Source of the DNA: Brachionus manjavacas
Taxonomy: Eukaryota; Rotifera; Eurotatoria; Ploima; Brachionidae
DNA length: 64,000 nt
Assembly (NCBI GenBank): GCA_019054805.1
Contig: JAHQIY010000007.1
Span: 4,407,501 to 4,471,500, forward strand
Reading direction: 5' to 3'
Of the stretch, positions 47,858 to 59,599 are shown one piece after another. The notes beneath the pieces were generated by a model. That model made no database searches, had not been told where the DNA came from, and saw nothing but the letters and a program-made list of their open reading frames with translations. The translations under genes were made by a program, and so were the position numbers. The first letter of the stretch is position 1; the number at the start of each line of letters is the position of its first letter.

Positions 47858-48113
47858 AATAAGATTGAATTTAAAGACAATTAATAACAAGGATACCTTA
47901 ATTTAATTTATATCCAATTCTTGATTAATACTAGTATAGTATTTAAATAAAATATTTAAAAACGTTATAAAACGAGATGTTAATTAAAACTAGATGGAAA
48001 AATAATTTAATGCTTTTAAATCTCATATATATTCATTGCTACTTGATATTAGATCTTTTGGATATCTAAGGCATATTAATGTTATAAAACAAATAACAAA
48101 TGTTATTATATTA
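47858..48113. repeat. 256-bp direct repeat, right copy
   Basis: Second copy of 44728-44983, offset exactly 3130 bp, starting directly after the truncated 5' end of the retrotransposon. Confidence 0.9.
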
Positions 48114-49865
48114 CATGAAAAAATTGCCATATTTCTCAAAAAAATGCCATTTCTCTAATTAGTTTTCTTAGAATATTTCATTAGAAAAATTAGTTGATTT
48201 TAGCTAGTTTTTTTTATTTAATCGCCAGATCTTTATAAAAATTTATATTATAATGTTCAATAAACTATATCTAATGTTTATTAATTATTTTTAATAATTT
48301 TTTTTCACAACATCTTGGTAGGATATTGAAAAAAATATTTTAAATTCTTATTTTGTTGTGTTTTTGTTTAAAATAAAAAGATCATACATAATCAACTAAT
48401 TATAAAATAACAAAGAAAAATTTATGGTCAAAATATTTTAAATTTTATTTTACAGTGGTGATTTGCCAAGTGGGTTAAAAAGGGTAAAAACTCAAAGGCT
48501 AAAAATTCGCCGTTTTTTAGTACTTTTTTGATAATTTTGCTCAATTTCAATAAAATCAAAATTTCAAACTCGAGAAAAAAATTTACGATATTTTACGTAA
48601 AATTTCGTAAAAATTTCGTAAAATCTTTAATTACGCTTCCTTCTTATTTTGTTTTATTTTTTGTTAATTTACTATGAATAAAAAAAAGCATCATTTCAAT
48701 AATTCTTAAAATATTATTTAAATCACCAAAAACCATTCATGAACATGTATTTAATAACAGGTATTTATATAACAGATATTTTGACATGATTGTTTTTTAA
48801 AAAAACAATCATGTCAAAATACCAATCAAAATAATCAATCTTTCATTATTTTTTGCTGAAAAATATTGAGCTCTCATTTTAGTGCGTAAATACACATAAC
48901 TCCACTTTTCTCTCAAAAACAAAGAAGAGGACAATGAGTTAATACACAGATAATTTTTAAATCTAATTATATAATTTTTAAAAATTATTTTTTTTTGCTT
49001 TCAAAAATAATAAGATATTTTAGATTTCGTATGAAATCAACTTTTTTGATTATTTTTTTATATTTTGAACTTTTGCCATTAATTTTATAAAATCTTAAAA
49101 GAACGTTAAAAACGCTGTTTTGTCAAAGATTATTACGCGTTTATGCATAAACACAGGCGTTTATTTGTAGATGCGGTTTTTTGCGTGAAATTTTGCGTTA
49201 TTTAAATCCCGGGTACTGCTTTGTCATGTCTTTCACTCATTTAATTTCTTTTTAAATAGTTTATTTAGTATTTAAAATAAATGGCTTTGAGTATTAAAAA
49301 TCCTTTCGCCATTGTTATATAAAATTTTAAAGTGTCAATAAAAAACTTATATTAAATTTGTTAAATTAATTAGAATTTGAAGGAGAAATTGGAAATTTTA
49401 AAGAATAATAGGGTTTGTCCATTGGAATAGCTCATTTGCGACTTTACAAAGAAAGGTTTTAAGATCAGAAATTCTTGAGCTTTTAACAATAACATCAATA
49501 TTTCATCAATTCATTTTCATTAGTTTGAATCAAAATAGAATTCTTCTCAGCGTAATTACCAAGGTTAAAAATACCTTGGTTTTAATTTTTAGAGCGTTTT
49601 GGCATTTATTAAAAAAAATTAATTTATTAAATATTAATTTTTTTATTGAGTCAAAATAAAATTTAAAAAAAAATTAATTATTTCAATAAAAATTGAGAAA
49701 ATACCCTCTTTTTCAACTAATTTTTTTGGCTTGAAAATCAAAATTTTAAAAAATTAAAACCTTCAATTTGTTCAGAATTTTCTTTAGTTTCAGAATTTGT
49801 ATATCTCATTTGGTTTTAAACTTTTTTCATCATAAAAATAGGGGCACCAGTTTCGACTGGGTAAT
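48114..49865. other. Gene-free DNA with palindromes and ACGTAAAATT words
   Basis: Contains a short ACGTAAAATTTCGTAAA-type cluster (48570-48640) and a near-perfect palindrome at 48778-48820. No coding signal recognised. Confidence 0.5.
48778..48820. repeat. 43-bp near-perfect palindrome
   Basis: ATTTTGACATGATTGTTTTT is mirrored exactly by the right arm 48800-48820 with one or two central bases. It could be a minimal fold-back element. Confidence 0.8.
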
Positions 49866-49974
49866 AATTGCAGTGTAGATGATCAACTCGATGCAGTAGC
49901 CTCTGTTTCAGATCGTAGCCGTTGCTCAAAAAAGTACTTGAAAAGGAAATGAGCGCCACTAGGATAGAATAGGG
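49866..49974 (-). repeat. Dispersed ~110-bp repeat, copy 3
   Basis: Minus-strand copy of the family at 7281 and 28984: CCTATTCTATCCTA, then AGTACTTTTTTGAGCAACGG, then ACTGCATCGAGTTGATCATC and ACACTGCAATTATT. Confidence 0.8.
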
Positions 49975-49977
49975 TCA

Positions 49978-50040
49978 ATTATTATATTATTATTATTACT
50001 TGAGGTCAAGGGGTCCCCTGGGACTAGATACAAAATAATG
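49978..50040 (-). mobile_element. Retrotransposon 3' end with GGGG/CCCC hairpin and (TAA)n tail
   Basis: Minus strand: CCCAGGGGACCCCTTGACC, CTCAAG, then a TAATAATAATAATA tail. It has the same architecture as the ends at 36299 and 58830, and directly abuts copy 3 of the 110-bp repeat. Confidence 0.5.
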
Positions 50041-50842
50041 GGCTATTTTTGGCTTTTTGCGAAAAAATCTCGAGACTAATATTTTTAGAGTAATAAAACT
50101 TTCTCCTTGTTCTTTAAAAAAAAAAAAAAAAAATATTAAAGTATAAGCATAAATTTCAATATGTCCAAGCCAAGAGTATTTTGTATATCATTTGCATACG
50201 ATTTGAACTTGATAATATTTATCATCTACATACAGTAGATATTTTAAAAACAACACACCCCTAATAATTTTTGCGATCAAAGATAGTACTGTTGGCGGAG
50301 CTACTAGTCTTGTTGCTAGAATTAGATTTAAACTAAACTCGTAGTTACTAGGCTGTATCTGACTAATAATAATTGATTGGAACTTGGAGACAATTTAGAA
50401 AATAGAATGATATTCAAAGGATATATAAGAGAGATTTGGGAAGAGCTAGTTTGTGTTTTAGCTCAAGATTTGATTTAATTAAGTTCCTAAAACTAAGTCT
50501 ATTCTCTTCAATGCCAAAGGCTAAGTCCAGTCCTAAGTTAACCGCTAACAGTACTATCAATTGAACCGTAACGGAGCAACAAAAGCTTTTATGAATTTTT
50601 TTCATTTCGATAGAACGACAATATGAATTGATGAAAAAATTTTTTAAACAAGACAAGAGTTTTTTTAAGAGATATTTAGTTCGAATACCAAAAATGTTTA
50701 AGATTTTACCCCGATTTTTACTAGAATAACTTCAAAAAATAAAAAAATCCATGAAGATAATAAAAAACAATTTTTTAATTTTTGACACCAATTTGATTAA
50801 AATGACAAAAAAAATATAAATGAATTTTTTTAGTTGTGACAC

Positions 50843-51115
50843 TTAATTTTTTGATTTTTTCACATTTTTTTGGCCAAGTAATTTTTTTTCGGCATACTGA
50901 TCAGACAATTTTGCTTTTTTGTCAATTACTTCTACATTGTTTGCCTCCAATCTTGCTTTTTTTGAAACTGGTTCCTCTTCTTCAACATCAGACTCCCTAG
51001 ACTCGATGCTTTTTGGAACATTAAAACCTTGTGTTCTATTCGGTTGTTTTTTCAGTGCGCTAGCAGTCTTTAACGAAATGCCTTTTTTAGGGTTCGATTG
51101 AATCGGATCGTTCAT
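50843..51115 (-). CDS. Small charged protein or last exon, unassigned
   Basis: A 90-residue frame starting at ATG 51115 and rich in Lys/Glu: MNDPIQSNPKKGISLKTASA ... RESDVEEEEPVSKKARLEAN ... KKLLGQKNVKKSKN, stop. The acidic run followed by KKAR looks nuclear. A possible acceptor (CACAGTAG) lies just upstream, so this may be the last exon of a gene whose earlier exons include 51566-51474. I recognise no family. Confidence 0.45.
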   Translation of the reverse strand: MNDPIQSNPKKGISLKTASALKKQPNRTQGFNVPKSIESRESDVEEEEPVSKKARLEANNVEVIDKKAKLSDQYAEKKLLGQKNVKKSKN

Positions 51116-51473
51116 TCCTACTGTGACGATATTGCACTTTTTTTTTCGAGCTGCTATTGCAATTTAATGATGACTTGAAATTTATTAGCCTGTACCAACA
51201 ATTATAACTATTCATTTTTCAATTACTTACGTTACTTAATGTACACAGAAAACACATTTGATCATTTCGTCGAAATTTATCCTATTTTTCTAGCGCAATT
51301 TTTAGGTTGAAAACTTTACCTGCTTCTTTTGTGATATGTATTTTTACGTCAGCGTTAACATTGATAAATAATCATCTTATTAAGACAATTCTGTTTGTAA
51401 GCTTCAATTAAATCCGAATTACTAATAATTGGAAAATCGAAAAAAACCTTTCGATTCAAATTTTGAACTATAC

Positions 51474-51566
51474 TTTGCAAACACTTATCTTGTTTTTTGG
51501 TAACGCTTCAGCGTCTTCGGCTGTATCATTAAATTGGTTTTCAAAAATGCTGACTGAACTAGACAT
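51474..51566 (-). CDS. Possible first exon of the same unassigned gene
   Basis: ATG 51566: MSSSVSIFENQFNDTAEDAE, ALPKNKISVCK, then a usable donor (AAA|GTATAG). A second frame shifted by one runs on from about 51500 to 51383 (KCLQSIVQNLNRKVFFDFPI, SNSDLIEAYKQNCLNK) and also looks coding, so either an intron boundary or a frameshift escapes me. No family recognised. Confidence 0.3.
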
Positions 51567-52164
51567 TGTTATTTCAAGTAAAAGTTTCTTTTTATTTAAT
51601 TCGAAAATTAAATTAATTAAAGCAAAATTCAATTTAAAAATTTCAAAGATAAAAAATTGGGTACTTTGTTTTAAATTAAGATTCAATTTTATTCAATTTT
51701 AATAAAAAGTGAAGTTTTAATCAAATAAGTGTAAATAAATAAAAATTAGTGTTTTTTTATTTAATTTGATGCCAATTAATTTTTTTTGTTTAATTTCAAT
51801 AATTGGAGAATTTTATTAAATATTCGGAAAAAAAATAAAATTTTGGAAAATTATTTTTAAGTTTTGTGGTATCGCCTATTAAAGATGACTTCATGAATGT
51901 TTCACCTTTAAATCATCTTATTTTTTATGCATGAAAAATGTTTTTGGATTAAAACGAGAAAAATTTCATTCTTCATAAAATTTAAAAATGACCTAATCAT
52001 GAAAAACTTAGCATTTTCATCATTACTTCATACTTGAATCATCTCATTAATTAGACTTTAATCCATTTGCAAATGACAAATTTAGGCAGGTTCAGAAATT
52101 TTTCTTCTCTGCGTCGTTTTTGTTAAAAAAGATGAGACTTGACTTCTAATAATCATAATATAAA

Positions 52165-53312
52165 AAAAATTTTACGGTGTGTTTTTGATATTTCTAAAGC
52201 CTTTGATAGGGTTTGACTTGAAGTTTAGCTTTTTAAATTTGATTAAAATGAATCCACCTCATTACTTGACTGACTGGATCCTTAGATCTTTTTTAGATTC
52301 TAGGACATTTAAGGCAAATTTGAATGACCATCTGAGCGAAGAATTTATAATAAACAAAACAAATAATGAATACTCTTCTTTTCACTGATGATCGAGTTAC
52401 ATTCTTCATTTATTACAAAAAGGGCAACCTAGAAATAAATAAATAAATAAACTAAAGAACAATGGCTTATTAAATGGAAAATAAAGATGTCAGTTGGATA
52501 GTCGTGTTAAGTAGTCTTTTCTTAGTACAAAAAAGAGAGTGATAATCTTAACTTAAAAATTTATGGAAACAGAATAGTGAGCTAAAAATAAATAAAGTTT
52601 CTAGGTATTAAATTTGATTCTAAATTAAATTTTAATATACTGGTAATAGACAAAATTAAAGAACGTTGAAAGGATATTGTGAAACAAAAAATGGGGTCTT
52701 AATCAAAATATACTAGGAAATTTATATAAATCTCTAATGAGATCAATTTTATACTATTCTTTTCCTTGCTTGAATTTATTTTGAGAAAAAAATATCAAAA
52801 AACTACAAGAAATTCAGAAAACAGCAGTCAGATCTATTCCTAGGTTATAAATGATACTCCCTCCAACATCATGCATCATGAAGCCTATAATAAACTTAAA
52901 TTACTAACAGTCTCGAATCGGCTTTTTGAGTTGAGTGAGAGATGTTGGGACAGGACTGAGTCATTATATTCCATTGATTGTCAGACTGGTGGAGGAATAC
53001 AAAGAAGGTTTCGAATCAAGATATATTGAATACCCAACTATATATAATATAGCAACATTATATAATTGCTACCTTACTATTTCTTCTTTTTTCCTTAAAC
53101 TTGAACTATGCAAACATGTGTCACATGTAACAACCTATTTCAATTTATGTCTTTTAAACTTTCTATACATTTTTTTTAAGTTTATTTACTTTATTTTTTT
53201 TTGATCTTATCTTGTCTAATTTTATTTTTATTTTTTTTTTTATAATTTTTTATATTTCTGAAGGAGCTCCAGCTCGAAACAGAAAACAAACAAGTTAATA
53301 AATAAATTGTAA
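52165..53312 (+). mobile_element. Decayed non-LTR retrotransposon with complete 3' end
   Basis: Palm motif CVFDISKAFDRV, stop, LEV, then KMNPPHYLTDWILRSFLDSR; the middle is full of stops; then NLYKSLMRSILYYSFPCLN, ELSERXVGTGLSHYIPLIVR. The 3' end is TCTGAAGGAGCTCCAGCTCG, a short A-rich stretch and AATAAATAAATTG. The end matches the minus-strand stub at 40105-40200. Confidence 0.8.
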
Positions 53313-53389
53313 TGGCTCTTTTTTTAAAAGTTAAAACCTAAAATTAAATCACCGACTGTTTTTGCTTACTTGTGGCGATTTAATGGTAA

Positions 53390-53655
53390 AAATTAAATTA
53401 AAAAAAATCAGAAGTCAAATCGTATTTTTTAACAAAATTTTATGAAAAAATGCAAAATTTGAGATTTTTTTGGCATTTTGGATTTAACATAATTTAACGT
53501 AAAAATTGATAATTTTACTTCTATTTACATTGAAATTTAGTTAATTTACCATTTTTTACAATTCTTGTTTTACGTAAAAAATGGTAAAATTACAATTTTT
53601 TACGCAAATTTACGTATTTGTGCGTAAAATTTCGCAAATTTACCATGGATCCTAT
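53390..53655. repeat. TTTACGTAAA-type palindrome cluster
   Basis: Repeated words such as AACGTAAAAA, TTTTACGTAAAAAATGG, TTTACGCAAATTTACG and GCGTAAAATTTCGC in a 260-bp block, like 48570-48640 and the larger array at 62570-62960. Confidence 0.6.
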
Positions 53656-54010
53656 TCACTACTGTATGTGATTTTCGCATTTCAATAAATTTATTTTATG
53701 TGTTTTAATCTCTTTTTATTAGTTTTTGATCGTCATCTATTCAAGGTAAAGGCTTTTTGTTTAGTTATCAAGCTCTTTTGATATAAATTATTTTTTCACG
53801 CATTCAATTTCTGTTTTCCAAGCAAGTAATGTATTTATGCAAAGATTTTTAAATTAACTTTATTTCTTTATTAGTTAGTTTTTAAAATATTTTTTTTAAA
53901 TTAAAAATTGGTTGCCATGGAAACAATTGCAGAAAATTTTCATAAATTAAAATTATAAATGAAAATAAAAAAGTTTTTATTTGATAAATTAACAAACCAT
54001 TTTGGTCGAA

Positions 54011-54760
54011 ATGCCGAGTGATTCAATGCAGGACTACGCATTTGAGCTAATTGAACGGATAATCAACCAAATCACTTATGAGTATTTGATAAAATCAAAA
54101 CAAGTTTAATTTAAAAAAATTTTTTTTAATTAAGTGAGGATGAAAAAATTCATAAATCTGAGAAATTTTTGCTAGATGAACAAGCAAAAGAGATTGAACA
54201 AAAAATCACACAGGTGATATTTGTCGATAACGAAGATAACTACGAGGTAAAAAATATCAAATGGCCAAATATTGCCGAGTTTACCACAGACATGGGCGAA
54301 AAAAAAATTGACGAATTTATGCGAAAAGTAAAAAGCATTAATTTCATTCTTAAATAATTTATTAATTAATTAATAATAATAATGATTAAATAAAGACTTG
54401 GGAATTTGGCGATTGCTGGCTCTATTGTATCGATTTTATTGAAAAAATCGACAAAGAATTTTCGACATTGTACAATTTTAAAGCTTGCTGGAGTATGCCC
54501 ACCAGACGAAAGCCCATACCTAGATTCACTGCTAGTGTTTATTTTACTTTTGATGTTTCAAAAATAAAGCCAAAAGTAAGTTTATTTTTTTATTTATTTT
54601 TTTATATTTTTTTTCAATAAAGGATACTGAAGTGAGTGTTTTTTATGTTTTTGAAACTCAAAAATTAGTTCACAGACCGGGCATATCTCGTTTTAGACAA
54701 CAATGGTTGACCGAAATAATCGATTTAAAAGAAGCGTTAATTAAAGATTGTAAATTTTGA
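54011..54760 (+). CDS. Unassigned 193-aa protein, four exons
   Basis: Exons 54011-54081, 54135-54327, 54396-54575, 54623-54760 join in phase with clear GT/AG borders. It opens MPSDSMQDYAFELIERIINQ. The middle is acidic (EQAKEIEQKITQVIFVDNED, WPNIAEFTTDMGEKKIDEFM). The C-terminal half is Trp/Tyr-rich: TWEFGDCWLYCIDFIEKIDK, YNFKACWSMPTRRKPIPRF, VFYVFETQKLVHRPG, RFRQQWLTEIIDLKEA. No signal peptide or membrane segment is visible. The clean gene structure and low-bias codon use say it is a real host gene. I could not place the family. Confidence 0.8.
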
Positions 54761-55191
54761 AATTGATTTTTACGGTTAAATTAATTTTTCTAATAAACTT
54801 TTCAAATTAAATTTCCGTATTTTTTATTTTGCATCAAAACCATCCAGATGTCAGGCAATGAGTCAATTGGTAATTAATTTAGTTGAATGGAAAAAATGCT
54901 TTAATTGTTGATTGTTGCTAAATTTAAGTCGAGTAGCAATTAAATTCTCTAGCCAGAATCTTTATTAATTTTACTTAGCTTAAGTTAATTTAATTCGAAC
55001 TCTAATTAAAATTTTTATTTTCTTGGCAATTTTTCTTCAGCGCAAATTAAAAACCTTTTAATATCAAGAGTTTTTTGCTCGAATTTGATTACATTGGTTA
55101 CTAATTTTTTTTTGTTTGAAAATAAAAATCTTTTATATTTTTTTTTGTTTTGTGAATTCGAAGAAAACAAAATTCTTTCAAATTATTACAA

Positions 55192-55491
55192 ATGGCAGTT
55201 AACGAAGCCGAGGAAACATTCAAGCGTTTGGCAGCTTTTCCGGGCGTCCAAGGAATAATTGTGATGAACTGTGATGGCATACCGATTCGAACCACTCTTC
55301 CTCAAAACAAAACAGCGCTGTATGTCGGTCTAATTCACGGCCTGGTAGCAAAAACAAAATCAGCAATCAAAGAAATGGACCACCAAAATGATCTGTCCTT
55401 TATCCGGCTAAGGTCTCATAAAGACGAAATCCTCATCGCTCCTGATAAAGAATTCACAATGTTAGTGATACAAAAACCAGCCATTCAATAA
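55192..55491 (+). CDS. DYNLRB: Dynein light chain roadblock-type
   Basis: 99 aa, a single exon (rare in this window). Cytoplasmic dynein light chain that binds the intermediate chains. The sequence follows the LC7/roadblock family throughout: EETFKRLAAFPGVQGIIVMN, GIPIRTTL, YVGLIHGLVAKTKSAI, MDHQNDLSFIRLRS, DEILIAPDKEFTMLVIQ. The length matches the usual 96 aa. It lies about 430 bp downstream of the unassigned 193-aa gene on the same strand. Confidence 0.95.
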   Translation: MAVNEAEETFKRLAAFPGVQGIIVMNCDGIPIRTTLPQNKTALYVGLIHGLVAKTKSAIKEMDHQNDLSFIRLRSHKDEILIAPDKEFTMLVIQKPAIQ

Positions 55492-55595
55492 AAAATCAGA
55501 TGGAGTTTTTAATTTTAAAATTTTATTCACAAATTAATCTAATTTTTTTTTTACAAAAAATAAATTGTTCGTAATTTTGGCTTATATTTACAAAA

Positions 55596-57842
55596 TTATT
55601 CTTTTACAATTTCAAACACATTAAATGGTATCAATTTTTTTCTTTTATGGCACAGCTCTAGCCAGTCGGACTCAACAAACTTTAGATCTTCATTATCTTC
55701 TTTAGCCTAGAAGAGATATTTTAATAATTAAATGACGTTTAATTGAAATATGAATTTTTTAGTTACCTCATCGAATTCGCTATTCCATTTTTTATCAGCT
55801 ATTACAAACGATACATCTTTGGCCATATATTCACTAACTTCTCTAAAAAAATAAATATTATTTTGTTCTGGTTTATTTTTAGATTTTGTTTATTTTTTAT
55901 GTAATCTATTAGAATTATGTAATCTAGTTTATTAAAAAGTAACCCTGGTTACTTGAAAATTTATTTTCATTATTTTTTGAAAAATAACTGTGTTAATTAC
56001 CCTCCATAGGCGTAAATAATTTTTGATATTTTTTTTCGTTTTTTTGTCTCAAAATCACTATGTATGAAAAACTTTTTATCATCTAAAAAACTTGGTAATT
56101 CCCAGCTCTTATCATTGTCCATGTCACTGTTAGATTCTGTTTTTGAAGAGTGAGAATCATTTTTTTTAAACTTTTTCCCATTTTTTTTCTCATCATTACT
56201 ATCTTCATACTTTATTCCCTTCTTTTTGCCATTCTCAAGCGAACTTTTCTTCCTCTTCTTGTGTTCAACTATTTCTTTTTCCTTCTTTTTTTTATATTCT
56301 TCCAAATCAGTTTCGCTTTCACTATCACTTTTTTTTCTTTTAACTTTTTTTGATTTCGATTTTGTTTTTGAACTTGATTTAGACTTTTTTTTTCTCTCAG
56401 ACTCTGATTCATCGCTGTCAAATGATGATGCCTGTGATGACGAAGAGGGCATTATTTCTTCTTCTTCACTACTATCGGCTATAAAATCCTTATCATCAGA
56501 ATTTTCAGCTTCTTCTTCGTCAAAACTGTCATCATATTCGCTTTTTTTATTAAGTGTTCCAATTTTTTTGCTGGCGTTTCTAGCTGCCTTTCTCGGCTTC
56601 GAATCATCATCACTACTATCTTCTTCTAGTTTAAAATCGTCACAATCCAATTGCTTTTTTTCTTTTTTGCAGTCAAAAATCCAATCTTTGTTTACTATGA
56701 TACCACCTTTTTTCCGCACCAGTGCTGCCTTTGGGGTATTAGAATATGCACATACCAAGTGAGTGCAGTCGTCTGTCCAATCTGGTCTATATTTGGCTCC
56801 TAGTTTGATCCCGATGTCTCTAATTTCGGATCGTAATGGATTCTGAAAACCGCTTAAAGCAAAAATGACTCCTTTTAAGATCTGTTGAGAAGAGGATTTT
56901 TTTGAATCTGAACCATGCTTTTCGTATTCTTTTTCTTTTGGTGTTTTTTTTGTATCGATTGCTAAAATAAATTTTGAATTCAGAATTTTTGAACAATTAA
57001 AAACGAATTACTTTTCGTTTCGTCTTGATCTAAAAATTTATCTTTTTTGTCTTTTTTCCACTTTTCAAAATTAGACTCCGTCTTGTCATCGTTATTCAAT
57101 TCGGATTCAACTTTTTTTTCTGATGATGATACTTCTTTTTTAAGACTGAATATTCCGGTATTAATTTTCGCCTAAAAAAATGAAAATTAGAATTTTTTTC
57201 CTCCAAAATTTAAACTCTTACAGCCTCACGACTGGTTTCATTAACTATGTAATCATAAAATTTTATTGATGAAATTCCGAATTGCAAATTCTTAAATAAA
57301 ATAATAAATCTCTTAAAAAAAATAATCGAAGTATTTTACTGTGTTAAATGGTTGGGTGCAAATAATTTTGACTACTTCCCATTTTTTCTCAGACAGTTTT
57401 TCATCTAAATCAGTTTCGTGAGTAAATATTTTCAATCTGTTTGTATTTAGAGAATTTTTGGATTCATTTGGAGACATGAACGAAGTAGCTGGTAGCAAAA
57501 CCTCAAAATCTTCATCCAGATGATTTAAATTTCCGACTAAAATTTCAACAAAAGCGCTTGATTCATTTTCTATATCGATTTGTTTAATTAGCGATGGTTC
57601 ATTTAACTTTGAATAAAATAAAAATAAAAATTCTAAATTTAATATATGACTTACTTCTATTTTCACAAATTGCTTTGTATCTCCACTTTTTGACCCTATC
57701 CACTTACCAGATCCATTGATTATATTATCAGTTTTCGAAGTCTAAAAATTTCAAAATGAAAATCAAAGTAGTTTTATTCCAAGAAAATTACTTGATCTTC
57801 ACTGCTAAATGATAGAATACTTTTAATTTTTATCAAACTCAT
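55596..57842 (-). CDS. XRCC1: XRCC1 DNA single-strand-break repair scaffold
   Basis: Scaffold that binds DNA polymerase beta, PARP1 and ligase III in base-excision and single-strand-break repair. Eight exons: 57842-57792, 57741-57655, 57606-57340, 57290-57222, 57171-57012, 56961-56001, 55842-55767, 55706-55596; 593 aa (human 633). N-terminal domain landmarks: SILSFSSEDQ, SSAFVEILVGN, ATSFMSPNESKNS, KIICTQPFN. BRCT1: GVIFALSGFQNPLRSEIRD, LGAKYRPDWTDDCTHLVCAY. The linker is extremely Ser/Asp/Glu/Lys-rich with many CK2-like sites, the usual dock for PNKP/APTX FHA domains. BRCT2: LPSFLDDKKFFIHSD, YMAKDVSFVIADKKW, FVESDWLELCHKRKKLIP. Intact. Confidence 0.94.
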
Positions 57843-59599
57843 TTTAAATTATATTTTAGTTATGGCGTAAGACTTATTCATTGATTTTATAAATACCACA
57901 ATAAAAAAATTTGTTTGAATTTATTTTAGGCAAGTTAAGACAAGTTCAGTCAAATTTTTATAAAATAATATAGATTTTTAAAATTAATTCATAATAAATG
58001 AAAAATTTAAACTGATTCTAAAAAATACACGTGATCAGAAATTGAATTTCTATACTTAAAATAATTGTTTTTTTTAGAACACAGATATTTTTGTTATTAT
58101 TAATTTAAATTAAACATTGTCAGATTAAATAGATGATATGGAGTAGCCGTATAATCTAAGATAAAAAATTAAGCTATCACATCAATGATTGAATCGTAAT
58201 ATAAAAAAAAATGATTGTCATATAATAATTAGACGGGGTCCGGGGCAGAACCCTGATTAAGGGATTAGGGTATGTTGTAGATTTCATAAATATCAGTCAA
58301 ATTTAATAATTAAACATTTAATAAATTGAAATCTTTAATTTAATTATCCATATGACGATTTTATTTATTTTCATATGAAAATTTAATTATTATTGTGACT
58401 GATTAATATGCATATCATAATTTATTAAATAATTTACTCAACTTTATTTAAAAATTTGCAATTATTACTTTAAAAAAAGATCCATTATATTAAAACGATT
58501 CGGTAAAATATCTTAAGATCTTTAAAAAAAATTTTTCATTTAAGATTTTTTTTAAAAACTAGATTTTTTTAATGAAATAACATACGTCCAATTTCCAAAA
58601 AAATAAAAAAGTCTTAAATTTCTATTAAAAATTTGATTTTTTTGTTTTTAATAACTTTAAAACTTTTAACTTTTAACTTCTCTGTTTTACTAAATATCGA
58701 TAACATGTTCAAATTTTTACTTTATTGTTATAGTTTTAGAAAAATAAATTTTTTATTATATTTAAACAATTTTTAGACAATGACTCTTACTAAACTAAAA
58801 AAAAAAAAGAAAAAAATGTATTTGTCTGTTATTTCCATCTTTTCTGCGCAATTTCGGCTACCATAGATGTCCTCCTAGTAGGTCATCTCCGCAAGCTTGC
58901 TTGCTGTAGCTTATTCTTATTATTATTATTATTTTTAAACTATCTTCTACCAAAATTAGCGAATCGATGATCTTTCCTTTAACACCAATTACTAATATAA
59001 AGTTTCTCCATGCAACCATTAGCCATTTTTTTTTGTACCAATTCAGTTAGTTTAACCCACCAAAAATTTTGAATAGTTGAATAGCCTTACTTCGCTTTTT
59101 TTCTTCAAATAAATTAAAAAAATTTTCAGTCAAGCTTTTTCTTTTTCTTAAAATTATATAAAAATTTTAAATCTATTTAACTTTAACTTTTTAAACCTTT
59201 TAAAAAATTAATTTTCTATTATCTAAATTTTCAAGCTGGTGAATTAAACGAGCAAATTGAAAAAAAATATCATAGCAGAAATTTTTAATTAATCAGCAAC
59301 CGCTCGAAAAATATTGATTATAATCTAAGAAATTCAAATGACTTTCTCGTTCCCTCAAGGAAAGTTTAATAATTATGGTGAAAAAACGTTTGATTATTTT
59401 TATTCTAAGTTCATTAATAAATTACTTATTGATGATCTCCAGTTAGATTTTGTTTTATTTAAACGAAGAATAAAGAATAATATTAATTTAATTTTCATAA
59501 AATTTTGTAAATTTTTTTCTAATTTTGATATTAATTTCAAAAATCTAATTTTTTATTAATTTTATAAATTTTTATGTGCTTTTTTTTATTAATAAATGG
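57843..59599. other. AT-rich intergenic DNA
   Basis: Upstream region of XRCC1. The only defined piece is the retrotransposon end at 58830-58937. A 73-codon plus-strand frame at 59338-59559 (MTFSFPQGKFNNYGEKTFDY) is composed almost only of A/T-rich codons; I do not call it a gene. Confidence 0.4.
58830..58937 (+). mobile_element. Retrotransposon 3' end with (TTA)n tail
   Basis: Plus strand: ATGTCCTCCTAGTAGGTCAT, CTCC, hairpin GCAAGCTTGC, GCTGTAG, then TTATTCTTATTATTATTATT. The CTCC-hairpin-GCTGTAG-(ATT)n order equals the minus-strand copy at 36299-36445. Confidence 0.55.

Noticed and set aside
44728..48113. Interpretation as an LTR retrotransposon with 256-bp LTRs
   Set aside because: The internal ORF is an endonuclease-RT of the non-LTR type, with no gag, protease or integrase, and the repeats lack TG...CA ends.
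56150..56762. Plus-strand frames opposite the XRCC1 linker
   Set aside because: Shadow of the Ser/Glu/Lys-rich coding strand, no domain.
59338..59559. 73-codon plus-strand frame upstream of the Mutator-like element
   Set aside because: Composed almost only of A/T-rich codons (Phe, Asn, Lys, Ile); expected by chance at this composition.
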